58,601 nt of DNA from Rhabdaerophilum calidifontis. GTDB taxonomy: Bacteria; Pseudomonadota; Alphaproteobacteria; Rhizobiales; Beijerinckiaceae. The DNA lies in NCBI RefSeq assembly GCF_008641065.1, contig NZ_VTRS01000011.1:1-58601 (forward strand), given 5' to 3'. The position numbers and the translations under genes are program-made. Shown one piece after another: positions 9,900-18,151 of the stretch; positions within the stretch are counted from its first letter, which is position 1, and each line of letters begins with the position of its first letter. Under the pieces are notes generated by a model. The model was not told the origin of the DNA. It searched no databases and worked only from the letters and a program-made list of their open reading frames with translations.

Positions 9900-10981
9900 G
9901 CGCGCCGCTCGCGGGGGTCCGGATCGTCGAATTCGCCGGGATCGGCCCCGCCCCGTTCGCGGCCATGATGCTCGCCGATCTCGGCGCCGACATCCTCCGC
10001 ATCGACCGGCCGGGCGGGGCCGATCCCTGGACGGGGCCGATCATCCGGCGCGGCCGCCGGACTTTGACATGTAACCTCAAAGACAGCGCGCATCTTGCTG
10101 ATGTAATTTCACTCTGTTCGGCTGCGGACGCGGTCGTCGAAGGGTTCCGGCCGGGCGTGATGGAGCGGCTCGGGCTCGGGCCGGCGGTTCTGATGGCGCG
10201 CAACCCGCGCCTCGTATATGCCCGGATGACGGGCTGGGGGCAGGACGGCCCCCTCGCACGCACCGCCGGGCACGACATCACCTATATCGCGCTGAGCGGG
10301 GCGCTGCACGCCATCGGGCCGCGCGAGCGGCCGATCCCGCCGCTCAACCTGCTCGGCGACATGGGGGGCGGCGCGCTCTATCTCGTGGCGGGCCTGCTCG
10401 CGGCGATCCTCTCCGCCCGCGCGACCGGGCATGGCCGGATCGTCGATTGCGCGATCACCGATTGCACCGCGCATCTGATGGCGATGATCGCCGATCTCGC
10501 GGCGCAGGGGCGCTGGGATCCCGCCCGGCGCGAGAACAACATGCTCGACGGTGCCGCGCCGTTCTATCGCAGCTATCCGTGCGCGGACGGCCGGTTCCTC
10601 GCCGTCGGGGCGCTGGAACCGGTCTTCTTCGCGGAATTCTGCCGGCGGATCGGGCTCGACCCGATTTCCGAGGCGGAGCGTCTCGACCGCACGAACTGGC
10701 CGGCGCTGACAGAACGGATCGCCGCGCGCCTCGCCACGCGGACGCGCGACGAATGGGCTGCGATCCTCGGTGATTCCGATGCCTGCGCGGCGCCGGTGCT
10801 GACGCTCGACGAAGCGGCCGGCCATCCCCACAACCGGGCGCGCGGCGTGTTCGCGACGCGCGACGGAATCAGCCAGCCGGCGCCGGCACCGCGATTCGAC
10901 GGCGTCGTGCCGGTGCCCCCGCCCCTGCTTCCCGATTTCCCGGATGCCCGGGCGGCGCTGGCCGCCTGGGGCGCGGGCTGA
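9896..10981 (+). CDS. CaiB/BaiF-family protein, probable alpha-methylacyl-CoA racemase
   Basis: A 361-residue class III CoA-transferase-fold protein starting at a GTG that overlaps the acyl-CoA dehydrogenase stop. It opens [19 protein letters not shown] and contains [11 protein letters not shown]. His126 ([12 protein letters not shown]) and Asp155 ([13 protein letters not shown]) fall where the catalytic His and Asp of mycobacterial alpha-methylacyl-CoA racemase (MCR) are found, which favours racemase over CoA transfer. Coupled to the dehydrogenase, it could set the stereochemistry of 2-methyl-branched acyl-CoAs before oxidation. Codons between about 10064 and 10125 are noticeably AT-richer than the rest of the gene. 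It ends six bases from the convergent aldo/keto reductase. Confidence 0.85.
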   Translation: MSAPLAGVRIVEFAGIGPAPFAAMMLADLGADILRIDRPGGADPWTGPIIRRGRRTLTCNLKDSAHLADVISLCSAADAVVEGFRPGVMERLGLGPAVLMARNPRLVYARMTGWGQDGPLARTAGHDITYIALSGALHAIGPRERPIPPLNLLGDMGGGALYLVAGLLAAILSARATGHGRIVDCAITDCTAHLMAMIADLAAQGRWDPARRENNMLDGAAPFYRSYPCADGRFLAVGALEPVFFAEFCRRIGLDPISEAERLDRTNWPALTERIAARLATRTRDEWAAILGDSDACAAPVLTLDEAAGHPHNRARGVFATRDGISQPAPAPRFDGVVPVPPPLLPDFPDARAALAAWGAG

Positions 10982-10987
10982 GCCCGA

Positions 10988-12043
10988 TCAGGGCGCGGGA
11001 TTGCCACGGAGCTGGTGCACGGCATCGATCCGCGCGAGAAGATCGTCCGGCAGCCTGACCGCGATCGACCCCACGGCCAGCCGCAGCTGCTCCAGGCTCG
11101 TCGCGCCGATGATGTTCGCGGTGACGAAGGAACGGCTGTTGACGAAGGCATGCGCCATCACCGCCGGGTCAAGCCCCGCCTCCCGCGCCAGCGCGACGTA
11201 ATCGCGGATCGCCTCCTCGGCGCCCGGCTTCTGGTAGCGCTGGCCGCGCCGGAACAGCGTCTCGCGCGCGCCGGGCGGGCGGGCACCGTCGAGATATTTG
11301 CCGGTGAGGAAGCCCTGCGCCAGCGGCGAATAGGCAAGCAGCCCGACCTCCTCGCGCAGGGTGATCTCGGCAAGCGCGGTCTCGTAGGTGCGGTTGAGAA
11401 GGTTGTAGGCGTTCTGGATCGATTGCATGCGCGGCAGGCCATGCACCTCGCTCTCGAACAGGAAGCGCATGGTGCCCCAGGCGCTCTCGTTGGAAAGCCC
11501 GACATGCCGGACCTTGCCGGCCCTGACGAAGCCGTCGAGCGTCTCGAGAATGTTGCGAAAGCTCTCGCCGTCATCGGGGCTCGTGTAATCGGCGGCCTTG
11601 AACCGCGTCGGGTTCGAACCCCAGGGCATCGGCCTGTCCGGGAAATGGAGCTGGTAGAGGTCGATGTAATCGGTGCCGAGCCGGGCGAGGCTGCCCTCGA
11701 GCGCCTCGGTCATCTGGGCGCGGGTCAGGCGGGATTTCGCGCCGTCCTTGCGGAACCAGGTCATGTCCGAGCGGCCGACGACCTTGGTGGCGAGGATGAC
11801 ACGGTCGCGGTTCTTCCGGGCGCGCAGCCAGGATCCGATGATCCGCTCGGTCGAACCCTGGGTCTCGGGACGAGGCGGGATCGCGTAGAGTTCGGCGGTA
11901 TCGAGGACGTTCACGCCCTGCTCGAAGGCGTAATCCATCTGCGCATGGCCCTCGGCCTCGCTGTTCTGTTCGCCCCAGGTCATGGTGCCGAGGCAGATGA
12001 CGGAGACATCGAGGCCGGTGCGGCCAAGCTTGCGGTATTCCAT
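10988..12043 (-). CDS. Aldo/keto reductase
   Basis: A 351-residue NADPH-dependent (beta/alpha)8-barrel oxidoreductase starting MEYRKLGRTGLDVSVICLGT. AAGGA sits about eight bases upstream of the ATG at 12043. The catalytic tetrad is visible in order: Asp and Tyr in VNVLDTAELYAIPP, Lys in VILATKVVG, His in DLYQLHFPDR. The tail ITLREEVGLLAYSPLAQGFLTGKYL and ANIIGATSLEQLRLAV matches the Tas-like/AKR12-14 groups. It reduces carbonyl compounds; the physiological substrate is unknown. It stands alone, separated by about 55 bases from the yacG gene upstream on the same strand. Confidence 0.9.
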   Translation of the reverse strand: MEYRKLGRTGLDVSVICLGTMTWGEQNSEAEGHAQMDYAFEQGVNVLDTAELYAIPPRPETQGSTERIIGSWLRARKNRDRVILATKVVGRSDMTWFRKDGAKSRLTRAQMTEALEGSLARLGTDYIDLYQLHFPDRPMPWGSNPTRFKAADYTSPDDGESFRNILETLDGFVRAGKVRHVGLSNESAWGTMRFLFESEVHGLPRMQSIQNAYNLLNRTYETALAEITLREEVGLLAYSPLAQGFLTGKYLDGARPPGARETLFRRGQRYQKPGAEEAIRDYVALAREAGLDPAVMAHAFVNSRSFVTANIIGATSLEQLRLAVGSIAVRLPDDLLARIDAVHQLRGNPAP

Positions 12044-12098
12044 GGCGGGATCCTTGGATGACGGTCGGACAGGATGGGATGGCCGCAGGCGGCCGCCC

Positions 12099-12326
12099 TC
12101 AGGAGAATGGCGTCCCGCGCGAACGTGCCGGCAGGGCGACGGGCGCGGCGGGCTCGGCCTCCGCCTCATCCTCGCGCACCGGCACGGCGTAGACACCATT
12201 GAACCAGCGCGCGAGATCGAGATCGGCGCAGCGCTTCGAGCAGAAGGGGCGGAAGCGCTCGACCGTCAGCTTGCGGCAGATCGGGCAGCGTTGCGCGCGG
12301 ATGGGTTCGGCGGCGGGATCGGGCAT
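12099..12326 (-). CDS. yacG: DNA gyrase inhibitor YacG
   Basis: A 75-residue zinc-finger protein. The four ligands are clear: Cys14 and Cys17 in RCPICRK, and Cys29 and Cys33 in FCSKRCADLDLARWF, the hallmark of YacG, which binds GyrB and inhibits gyrase in E. coli. The start is fixed by the TGATG junction at 12324-12328, where the stop of the upstream SDR gene shares one base with this ATG, so translation is coupled. The C-terminal ~25 residues are acidic then Ala/Pro-rich and poorly conserved. In many alphaproteobacteria yacG lies close to maf; here an SDR gene sits between them. Confidence 0.9.
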   Translation of the reverse strand: MPDPAAEPIRAQRCPICRKLTVERFRPFCSKRCADLDLARWFNGVYAVPVREDEAEAEPAAPVALPARSRGTPFS

Positions 12327-13168
12327 CAGGTGATTTTCAGCGTCAGGCCGCCATCGACGGGCAGTTCGACCCCCGTGATGTAGCGGCTTTCGTCGGAGGC
12401 GAGGAAGAGCGCGGCGCTCGCGACGTCGAACGCATCGCCCATATGCCCCATCGGCACCTGCGCGTCGCGCGCGCGCCACATCGCCTCCACATCGCCAGCG
12501 GCATAGGCGGCGGCGAGCCCGGCCGAACGCTCGACCATCGGCGTCTTCATCAGGCCGGGGAGGATCGCGTTCACGCGGATCTTCTGCGGGGCGTATTGGG
12601 CTGCGGTCACGCGCGTTAGATGGTTGAGGGCGGCTTTGCTCGCGGCATAGCTCGCATAGGCGACACCCGTGTAACGGATCGAGGCGACCGAGGAGATATT
12701 GATGATCGAGCCCCCGATCGCGGTGCGCGGGTCCGGCGCGGCCGCGAATTGCCGCGCCATGACCGGGATGACATGCTTCATCGTCAGGAAGCAGGAGGTG
12801 AGGTTCACATCCATGACCCGGCGCCATTCCGCCTCCGGCAGCTCGACGACGCCGCCGGTCTCGGCGATGCCGACATTGTTGTCGAGCACGTCAATCCGGC
12901 CGTGTCGGGCGACGATATCGGCAACGAGCGCGGCGATCTCCTCGGATTTCGTGACATCGCAGCGCCGGGCCTCGGCCCGCCCGCCGGCATTACGGATCAA
13001 TTCGGCGCATTCCTCGGCGGCGGCGGGGTTGTAATCGGCGCAGATGACGAGGGCGCCCTCCTCGGCAAAGCGGAAGGCGGTCGCCTTGCCATTGCCCCAG
13101 CCGGGGCCAGACGAGCCGGCGCCCATCACGATCGCGACCTTGCCTGCGAGACGATCCGCCACGGCCAT
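12326..13168 (-). CDS. Short-chain dehydrogenase/reductase (SDR)
   Basis: A 280-residue NAD(P)-dependent oxidoreductase of the classical SDR fold, starting MAVADRLAGKVAIVMGAG. The nucleotide-binding loop is longer than usual (GAGSSGPGWGNGKATA rather than the compact TGxxxGxG). NNVG replaces the common NNAG. The Ser (INISSVASIRYTG) and the Tyr-x3-Lys (YASYAASKAAL) catalytic residues are present, and the C-terminus has the usual ITGVELPVDGG. The substrate is unknown. It is coupled to yacG through a one-base stop/start overlap and lies 31 bases after maf on the same strand, so these three may be co-transcribed. Confidence 0.9.
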   Translation of the reverse strand: MAVADRLAGKVAIVMGAGSSGPGWGNGKATAFRFAEEGALVICADYNPAAAEECAELIRNAGGRAEARRCDVTKSEEIAALVADIVARHGRIDVLDNNVGIAETGGVVELPEAEWRRVMDVNLTSCFLTMKHVIPVMARQFAAAPDPRTAIGGSIINISSVASIRYTGVAYASYAASKAALNHLTRVTAAQYAPQKIRVNAILPGLMKTPMVERSAGLAAAYAAGDVEAMWRARDAQVPMGHMGDAFDVASAALFLASDESRYITGVELPVDGGLTLKIT

Positions 13169-13199
13169 GCCTTTCTCAAGAAGCGGGAATCCGGCCGGG

Positions 13200-13829
13200 T
13201 CAGCCGGCGCGAGTCCAGCGAAGATGGACCGGGAAACCGGTTCCGGCAAGCAGCGCCGCGGTTTCATAGAGCGGCAGCCCGACGATTGCGCTGTAAGACC
13301 CGATCAGCCTGGTGACGAAGGCGCCGGCGATGCCCTGCACCGCATAGCCCCCGGCCTTGCCCTGCCATTCGCCGCTCGCGAGATAGGCGTCGATCTCGTC
13401 GAAGGACAGGCGCTTGAACCGCACCCGCGCCTCGACGAGGCGCTGGGATTGCCGCCCGGAGGGCAGCATCACCACGACGCTGGTATAGACGCGGTGCGCG
13501 CGGCCCGAGAGCAAGCGCAGGCATTGCGCCGCCTCCTCGGCGAGTTCGGTCTTGGGCAGGATGCGCGAACCGAGCGCGACGACGGTATCCGCCGCAAGGA
13601 TATGGGCGGCGGCGCGGGCGGGCTCGTGGCGCGTCGCGCGATGCGCCGCCTCGGCCTTCTCCCGCGCCATGCGCTCGACATAGACGCGCGGGCGCTCGCG
13701 GATGCGCGGGGTCTCGTCGATCGAAGCGGCGATGACGTCATCCGGCGTGACGCCGATCTGCTCGAGGAGCTGGTAGCGGCGCGGGGAAGCCGAGGCGAGG
13801 ATAAGCCGACCCAGACCCTCGACCGCCAT
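13200..13829 (-). CDS. maf: Maf-family nucleoside triphosphate pyrophosphatase
   Basis: A 209-residue house-cleaning enzyme that hydrolyses non-canonical nucleotides to the monophosphate and pyrophosphate. The N-terminal LILASASPRRYQLLEQIG is the Maf signature (SASPRR phosphate-binding loop). HILAADTVVALGSRILPK supplies the conserved Asp-Thr, and FDEIDAYLASGEWQGKAGGYAVQG is the C-terminal core motif. The start at 13829 matches the family; the frame is open much further upstream (to 14246) but there it runs antisense across the riboswitch and is not coding. It is the first gene of a minus-strand group with the SDR and yacG. Confidence 0.93.
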   Translation of the reverse strand: MAVEGLGRLILASASPRRYQLLEQIGVTPDDVIAASIDETPRIRERPRVYVERMAREKAEAAHRATRHEPARAAAHILAADTVVALGSRILPKTELAEEAAQCLRLLSGRAHRVYTSVVVMLPSGRQSQRLVEARVRFKRLSFDEIDAYLASGEWQGKAGGYAVQGIAGAFVTRLIGSYSAIVGLPLYETAALLAGTGFPVHLRWTRAG

Positions 13830-14007
13830 GTCCGCCCTCCCCGCGCATCGCGCGCACCCTTCGCCGGCGCCGGTTCTAGCCCCGACGCCGCGCGAGAACA
13901 ACAGGGCGTGCGGGCCCGGCATCGGTGTGACCGATCGCGCTCCGCGATTGTCGACAGGCAAAACAAGCCTTGCGTCGGCGGAAGAACTCGGATTTGCTTC
14001 GCGGGCT

Positions 14008-14195
14008 TCCGGTGCCTCCCCCAGGGGAGGTGAAACGGGAACGCCGTGCGGGCCGGGAATTTCGCTTTCCTGCCCAATTCGGCGGCTGCCCCCGCAACTG
14101 TGAGCGGCGAGCCCCACGCGAATCCACTGGCTCCGCCATGGCGGAGCCGGGAAGGCGCGCCGGGGCGTTCGAGCCGCGAGCCAGGAGACCGGCCG
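14008..14195 (+). ncRNA. Cobalamin (B12) riboswitch
   Basis: The leader of btuB carries the conserved cobalamin aptamer elements in order: GGTGCC at 14011-14016, the central CTGCCCCCGCAACTGTGAG (14086-14104), then CCACTGG-like and GGGAAGGCGC (14122-14158), and the B12 box AGCCAGGAGACCGGCC (14179-14194). In this RNA class, adenosyl- or methylcobalamin binding shuts off translation or transcription of uptake and synthesis genes. The gap between maf and btuB (13830-14244) otherwise holds the divergent promoters, which I cannot place, and the expression platform described separately. Confidence 0.93.
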
Positions 14196-14216
14196 GAAGT
14201 TGAACGCAACCCCAAG

Positions 14217-14244
14217 CCTGGCGGTGGGCCAGGAAAGGTCTCCC
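14217..14244 (+). promoter_or_regulatory. Riboswitch expression platform / Shine-Dalgarno sequestering element of btuB
   Basis: CCTGG (14217-14221) can pair with CCAGG (14229-14233), which overlaps the purine-rich ribosome-binding segment AGGAAAGG (14231-14238). In addition GGTCTCC (14237-14243), immediately before the ATG, is the exact complement of GGAGACC (14184-14190) inside the B12 box. The sequence therefore allows either a short SD hairpin or a pairing between the aptamer core and the start region. This points to translational control, although which fold is ligand-bound cannot be decided by eye. Confidence 0.5.
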
Positions 14245-16206
14245 ATGTCTGATCAACGCACAGCTTCGTGCCGTGCGGCCTTTTTGGCCGTCGCGGCTTT
14301 CGTCACCGCTCCCGCTTTCGCCGAGGATGCAGCCCCCTCGCCGGCATCCGGCCTCGAGATCACCATCTTCGCCGAGCGCATTCCGACTGCCATCCAGCGG
14401 ACGGGCAGCGCCGTCACGATCCTGAAGGCCGAGGACATCGCGCGCGCCAACCCGCTCTCGCTCGCGGATGCGCTGCGCCAGGTGCCCGGCCTCGACATCA
14501 CCGAGACGGGCGGCCCCGGCAGCAGCGCGGTGATCCGGCTGCGCGGCGCCAATGCCGGGCAGACGCTGGTGCTGATCGATGGCATCCGGATCAACGACCC
14601 CGCGAGCGCCAGCGGCGAGTTCAACGCCTCGCTGATCGCGCCGGCCTTGATCGAGCGGATCGAGGTCCTGCGCGGACCGCAATCCGCGCTCCATGGCTCG
14701 GATGCGATGGGCGGCGTCATCAACATCGTCACCCGCCACGGCGGCGGCGCGCCGCGCTACAGCCTGACGACCGAGGGCGGTTCCTATGGCTCGCTCTCGA
14801 CCAGCGGCGCCGCCAGCGGCAGTGCCGGTGCCTGGTCCTATGCGGCATCCGGCCTTGCGCAGAAGAGCAACGGCTTCTCGCGCTACGGCTACCGGATCGG
14901 ACGGCTGACGCCGGCCCATGGCGGCTACGAATCCGACGGGCTCTCGCGTCTCGCCGGGTTCGGGCGGCTCGGCTACGATCCCGGAACCGGGTTCCGCCTC
15001 GATCTCTCGGCGACCGCGCATCAGACCCGCGCCGATTACGATGCCGCCTTCGGCTCGACGCCGGATTCCTCGAGCCGCCTGCGGCAAACCTTCAGCCAGG
15101 TGGCCGCCAAGGCCGAACTCGACACGCTCGATGGCCGGCTGACGCATGGCCTCCAGATCTTCGCGAATCGCACCGACCGCCGCTATTTCGACGTCCATCC
15201 CGGCTTCGGCAGTTCCTCGCGCAGCGATTTCGTCGGCGACAGGCTTGGCGCCGAGTATCAGGGCCTGATCCGCCTCGCGCCGTTCGGCACGCTGATCCTC
15301 GGCGGGCGCTACGAGCAGGAACGCGTGGCGCTGTTCAGCCAGAATTACGCGCCGACGGCCTCGGCCCGCGCCAAGACGCTCGGCGCCGAGCAGCAGACGC
15401 GCGCGCTCTTCGCGCTCTGGCAGGTGCCGGTCGGCGAGCGGCTCACCGTCTCGCTCGGTGGCCGCTACGATTCCGTTGCGGGAATCGACGCCTTTCCGAC
15501 CTGGCGCACGACGCTCGCCTACCGGATCCTCGAGACCGGGACCAAGCTCCGCGCCAGTGCCGGGACCGGCGCGAAGGCCCCGACGCTCTATCAGCTCCGC
15601 TCACCGGATTACGGCACGCCGACGCTGGCGCCGGAGCATTCCTTCGGCGTCGATGCCGGGTTCGACCAGAGCCTGTTCGAGGGCCGGGCGACGGGTTCGG
15701 TGACGGTCTTCGCCAACCGGTTCCGCAACATGATCGATTTCGCCGCCGGCTCGCATTGCCGGCCGAGCCAGACTTTCGGCTGCTACCTCAATGTCGCGCG
15801 CGCCTCGACGAGCGGCATCGAGACGGCGCTCGACATCGACATCGCCCCGGAGAGGCTGCGCCTGCGCACGACCTATACCTATCTCCACGCCAAGGACCGC
15901 AAGACCAACCTCACCCTCGCGCGCCGCGCGCCGCATTTTGGGCGGGTGGCGCTCCAGATCACGCCCTTCACCGGGCTGCTGATCGAGCCGGCGCTGCTGC
16001 TGTCCTCGGAGCGCTTCTCCAGCACCGGCGAACGCAACCGGCTCGCGCCCTATGCGCGGCTCGATATCCGCGCCGAATACGCGCTCTCGACGACCTATCG
16101 GCTGCATGGCCGGATCGAGAACCTCACCAATGCACGCTATCAGGAGGTCTTCAATTACGGCACGACCGGCCGCGCCTATTACGCCGGTCTCAACGCGACC
16201 TGGTAG
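14245..16206 (+). CDS. btuB: TonB-dependent vitamin B12 receptor BtuB
   Basis: A 653-residue outer-membrane receptor. The ATG at 14245 follows AGGAAAGG and starts a signal peptide (RTASCRAAFLAVAAFVTAPAFA). The mature N-terminus ASGLEITIFAERIP is the likely TonB-box region, followed by the plug domain (LADALRQVPGLDITETGG, VLIDGIRINDPASASGEF, IEVLRGPQSALHGSDAMGGV) and the beta-barrel ending in aromatic GRAYYAGLNATW. The length is near E. coli BtuB (about 600-620 residues). The upstream cobalamin riboswitch strongly supports B12 or corrinoid uptake as the function. The BtuF-like gene follows after 20 bases and should be in the same transcript. Confidence 0.93.
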   Translation: MSDQRTASCRAAFLAVAAFVTAPAFAEDAAPSPASGLEITIFAERIPTAIQRTGSAVTILKAEDIARANPLSLADALRQVPGLDITETGGPGSSAVIRLRGANAGQTLVLIDGIRINDPASASGEFNASLIAPALIERIEVLRGPQSALHGSDAMGGVINIVTRHGGGAPRYSLTTEGGSYGSLSTSGAASGSAGAWSYAASGLAQKSNGFSRYGYRIGRLTPAHGGYESDGLSRLAGFGRLGYDPGTGFRLDLSATAHQTRADYDAAFGSTPDSSSRLRQTFSQVAAKAELDTLDGRLTHGLQIFANRTDRRYFDVHPGFGSSSRSDFVGDRLGAEYQGLIRLAPFGTLILGGRYEQERVALFSQNYAPTASARAKTLGAEQQTRALFALWQVPVGERLTVSLGGRYDSVAGIDAFPTWRTTLAYRILETGTKLRASAGTGAKAPTLYQLRSPDYGTPTLAPEHSFGVDAGFDQSLFEGRATGSVTVFANRFRNMIDFAAGSHCRPSQTFGCYLNVARASTSGIETALDIDIAPERLRLRTTYTYLHAKDRKTNLTLARRAPHFGRVALQITPFTGLLIEPALLLSSERFSSTGERNRLAPYARLDIRAEYALSTTYRLHGRIENLTNARYQEVFNYGTTGRAYYAGLNATW

Positions 16207-16226
16207 GAGAGCCACCCCGAGCCGTC

Positions 16227-17141
16227 ATGATCCGCCTTATCCCGCCCCGCCGCGCCAGCCAATGCCGCGCCAGACACCGCCTGGCCTTGCCCCTCGCGGC
16301 CGCGCTGCTGGCCTGGATGCCGGGCCCGACGGGCGCACAGGACGCGGCGGCCGCGGGCGGGATCGCGTCGCTCAACATGTGCACGGATCAGCTGCTGCTC
16401 GATCTCGTGCCCCGCGCGCGGATCGTCGGGCTCAGCCCCTATGCCCGCGACGCCGACCGCTCCTGGGCGGCGGCCAAGGCCGAGGGCCTGCCGCTGCTCT
16501 CCGGCGGCGCCGAGGAGATCATGGTGCTGCGCCCGTCCCTGGTGGTCGGCGGGCGGTTCGGCGCCCGCGCCACGCGCGCGTTTCTCAAGGCGCGCGGGGT
16601 GCGGGTCGCCGAGTTCGATTTCGCCCGCTCGATCGCCGATGTCCGGGGGCAGCTTCGGGCCTTCGGCGCGCTGACCGGCACCGGAGACGCGGCGGCAGAG
16701 CGCATCGCCGCAATCGATTCCGCGCTGGAGCGGCTCAGGGCCGTGGCGGCGCAGCGGCCGCTGCGCGTGCTGCCGCTCGCCCGGCGCGGCTGGGTTTCCG
16801 GGCAGGAGACGCTGATGTCGGATCTGCTGGCCCAGGCCGGGCTCGTCAACGCCGCGGGCGAACTCGGCATCGGCCAGGGCGGGTTCGTGGCGCTGGAAGC
16901 GGTGATCCGGCTGCGGCCGGACGCGATCCTGATCGCCACCGACACGGTCGTCCCCGAGGATCAGGGCAGCGCGCTGCTCGAACATCCGGCGCTGACGCGG
17001 CTGTTCCCGCCAGAGCGCCGCATCCATCTGCCCGAGCGGCTGACCGTCTGCGGCGGCGCGATGCTGGCCGAGGCGATGGACCATCTCGCCCGCGAGATCG
17101 GGCGGCTCAGCCCGCGTCGGGACGCGCCCCGCGCCGATTGA
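16227..17141 (+). CDS. BtuF-like periplasmic corrinoid-binding protein
   Basis: A 304-residue binding protein of the cobalamin/ferric-siderophore class (helical backbone). An N-terminal signal (ALPLAAALLAWMPGPTGAQ) is followed by GGIASLNMCTDQLLLDLVPRARIVGLSPYA, the usual start of BtuF-type domains, and by ILRP-like EEIMVLRPSLVVGG. Its position directly behind riboswitch-controlled btuB argues for corrinoid binding. The inner-membrane permease and ATPase (btuC, btuD) are not adjacent, so they must be elsewhere or outside the window. A siderophore-binding role is the alternative from fold alone. It ends 18 bases from the convergent LysR gene. Confidence 0.82.
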   Translation: MIRLIPPRRASQCRARHRLALPLAAALLAWMPGPTGAQDAAAAGGIASLNMCTDQLLLDLVPRARIVGLSPYARDADRSWAAAKAEGLPLLSGGAEEIMVLRPSLVVGGRFGARATRAFLKARGVRVAEFDFARSIADVRGQLRAFGALTGTGDAAAERIAAIDSALERLRAVAAQRPLRVLPLARRGWVSGQETLMSDLLAQAGLVNAAGELGIGQGGFVALEAVIRLRPDAILIATDTVVPEDQGSALLEHPALTRLFPPERRIHLPERLTVCGGAMLAEAMDHLAREIGRLSPRRDAPRAD

Positions 17142-17159
17142 GCGGGATCGGCCGCCGCC

Positions 17160-18023
17160 TCAGCCGGACGCGACCTCGATGAAGGCGCGGACGAAATGCA
17201 GGTCGCGCTTGTCCTCCGGCGTCGCGAGATCGGTGCGGAACGGCATCGCCAGCTCGACGATCGGGCGCAGGACGAGATCCTCGGTCGGGAACACGCTGTC
17301 CTCGAGCAGGATGCCGATGCCGATGCCATGCAGCACCGCCTCCTTCACCACCGGGAAGGCGGTCATCTCCACCACGCGCTCCAGCCGCAGGCCGTGCTCG
17401 CCGAGGGCGCGATGCACGACGCGCTGGGTGAGCGAGCCCTCTTCCGGCAACACGACCGGCTCGCGGGCGAGATCCGCGAGGCTCAGGGCCGGGCGCGCGG
17501 CCAGGAGATGCCCGCGCGGCAGGAAGGCGGCGTAGCGGCTCGTCGTCAGCGGCCGGCGGAACAGCCCCGCCCCCTCGTCCGGCTCGGTGATGATCGCGAT
17601 ATCGACCTCGCGCGCCGCCAGGCGCTGCATGGCGAGCGTCCAGCTCAGCAGCGAGAAGGCGATCCGCACGCCGGGATAGCGGCGGGTGAAGGTCGCCACC
17701 AGCGGCATGGCCGGGCGCGGCGCGTTGGCGATGATCGTCAGATGCCCGCTCTCCAGCGCGCCATAGGCGTCGATCCGCTCCGCGACGAGCTGGTCGAGGA
17801 TGCGCATGCGGTCGGTCAGCGCGAAGAGTTCGAGCGCCGGCTTCGTCGGTTCGAGGCCCGTGCGGTGGCGCAGGAACAGCCGGGTGCCCATCCGCCGTTC
17901 GAGATTGGCGAGATGCTGCGTCACCGCCGATTGCGTGATGCCGAGCGCTGCGGCGGCACGCGAGATCGAGCGCTGGCGGAAGATCTCGGTGAAGGCCGCA
18001 ATCTGGTGCGGGCTGATCTTCAT
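17160..18023 (-). CDS. LysR-family transcriptional regulator
   Basis: A 287-residue regulator. The N-terminal winged helix-turn-helix reads ISPHQIAAFTEIFRQRSISRAAAALGITQSAVTQHLANLERRMG, followed by the periplasmic-binding-like effector domain from about residue 75. I choose MKISPHQ at 18023; an alternative in-frame start at 18071 would add 16 residues and would run close to the presumed operator. It is transcribed divergently from the CUT1-type ABC operon, the classic arrangement for a LysR activator of its neighbour with the imported substrate or a metabolite as effector. The effector is unknown. Confidence 0.9.
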   Translation of the reverse strand: MKISPHQIAAFTEIFRQRSISRAAAALGITQSAVTQHLANLERRMGTRLFLRHRTGLEPTKPALELFALTDRMRILDQLVAERIDAYGALESGHLTIIANAPRPAMPLVATFTRRYPGVRIAFSLLSWTLAMQRLAAREVDIAIITEPDEGAGLFRRPLTTSRYAAFLPRGHLLAARPALSLADLAREPVVLPEEGSLTQRVVHRALGEHGLRLERVVEMTAFPVVKEAVLHGIGIGILLEDSVFPTEDLVLRPIVELAMPFRTDLATPEDKRDLHFVRAFIEVASG

Positions 18024-18074
18024 GCGCCCCCGATCCGCCAGTGCGGGCCAGCGCGGCCGCTTCCGGCTCATTGA

Positions 18075-18087
18075 TCCATCGGTTGGA
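18075..18087. promoter_or_regulatory. Candidate LysR box (T-N11-A)
   Basis: In the divergent intergenic region, TCCA-TCGGT-TGGA forms a small inverted repeat that satisfies the T-N11-A rule of LysR-type sites (T at 18075, A at 18087). It lies about 52 bases before the regulator's chosen start and 65 bases before the ATPase gene. A second, wider repeat GTTGG (18082-18086)/CCAAC (18104-18108) overlaps it. The assignment is based on position and motif only. Confidence 0.4.
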
Positions 18088-18151
18088 CTAATATTCCGTC
18101 ATGCCAACGTCAATGCGACTTGATAACGACGCCGGGACGGGAGGCGCAGCC

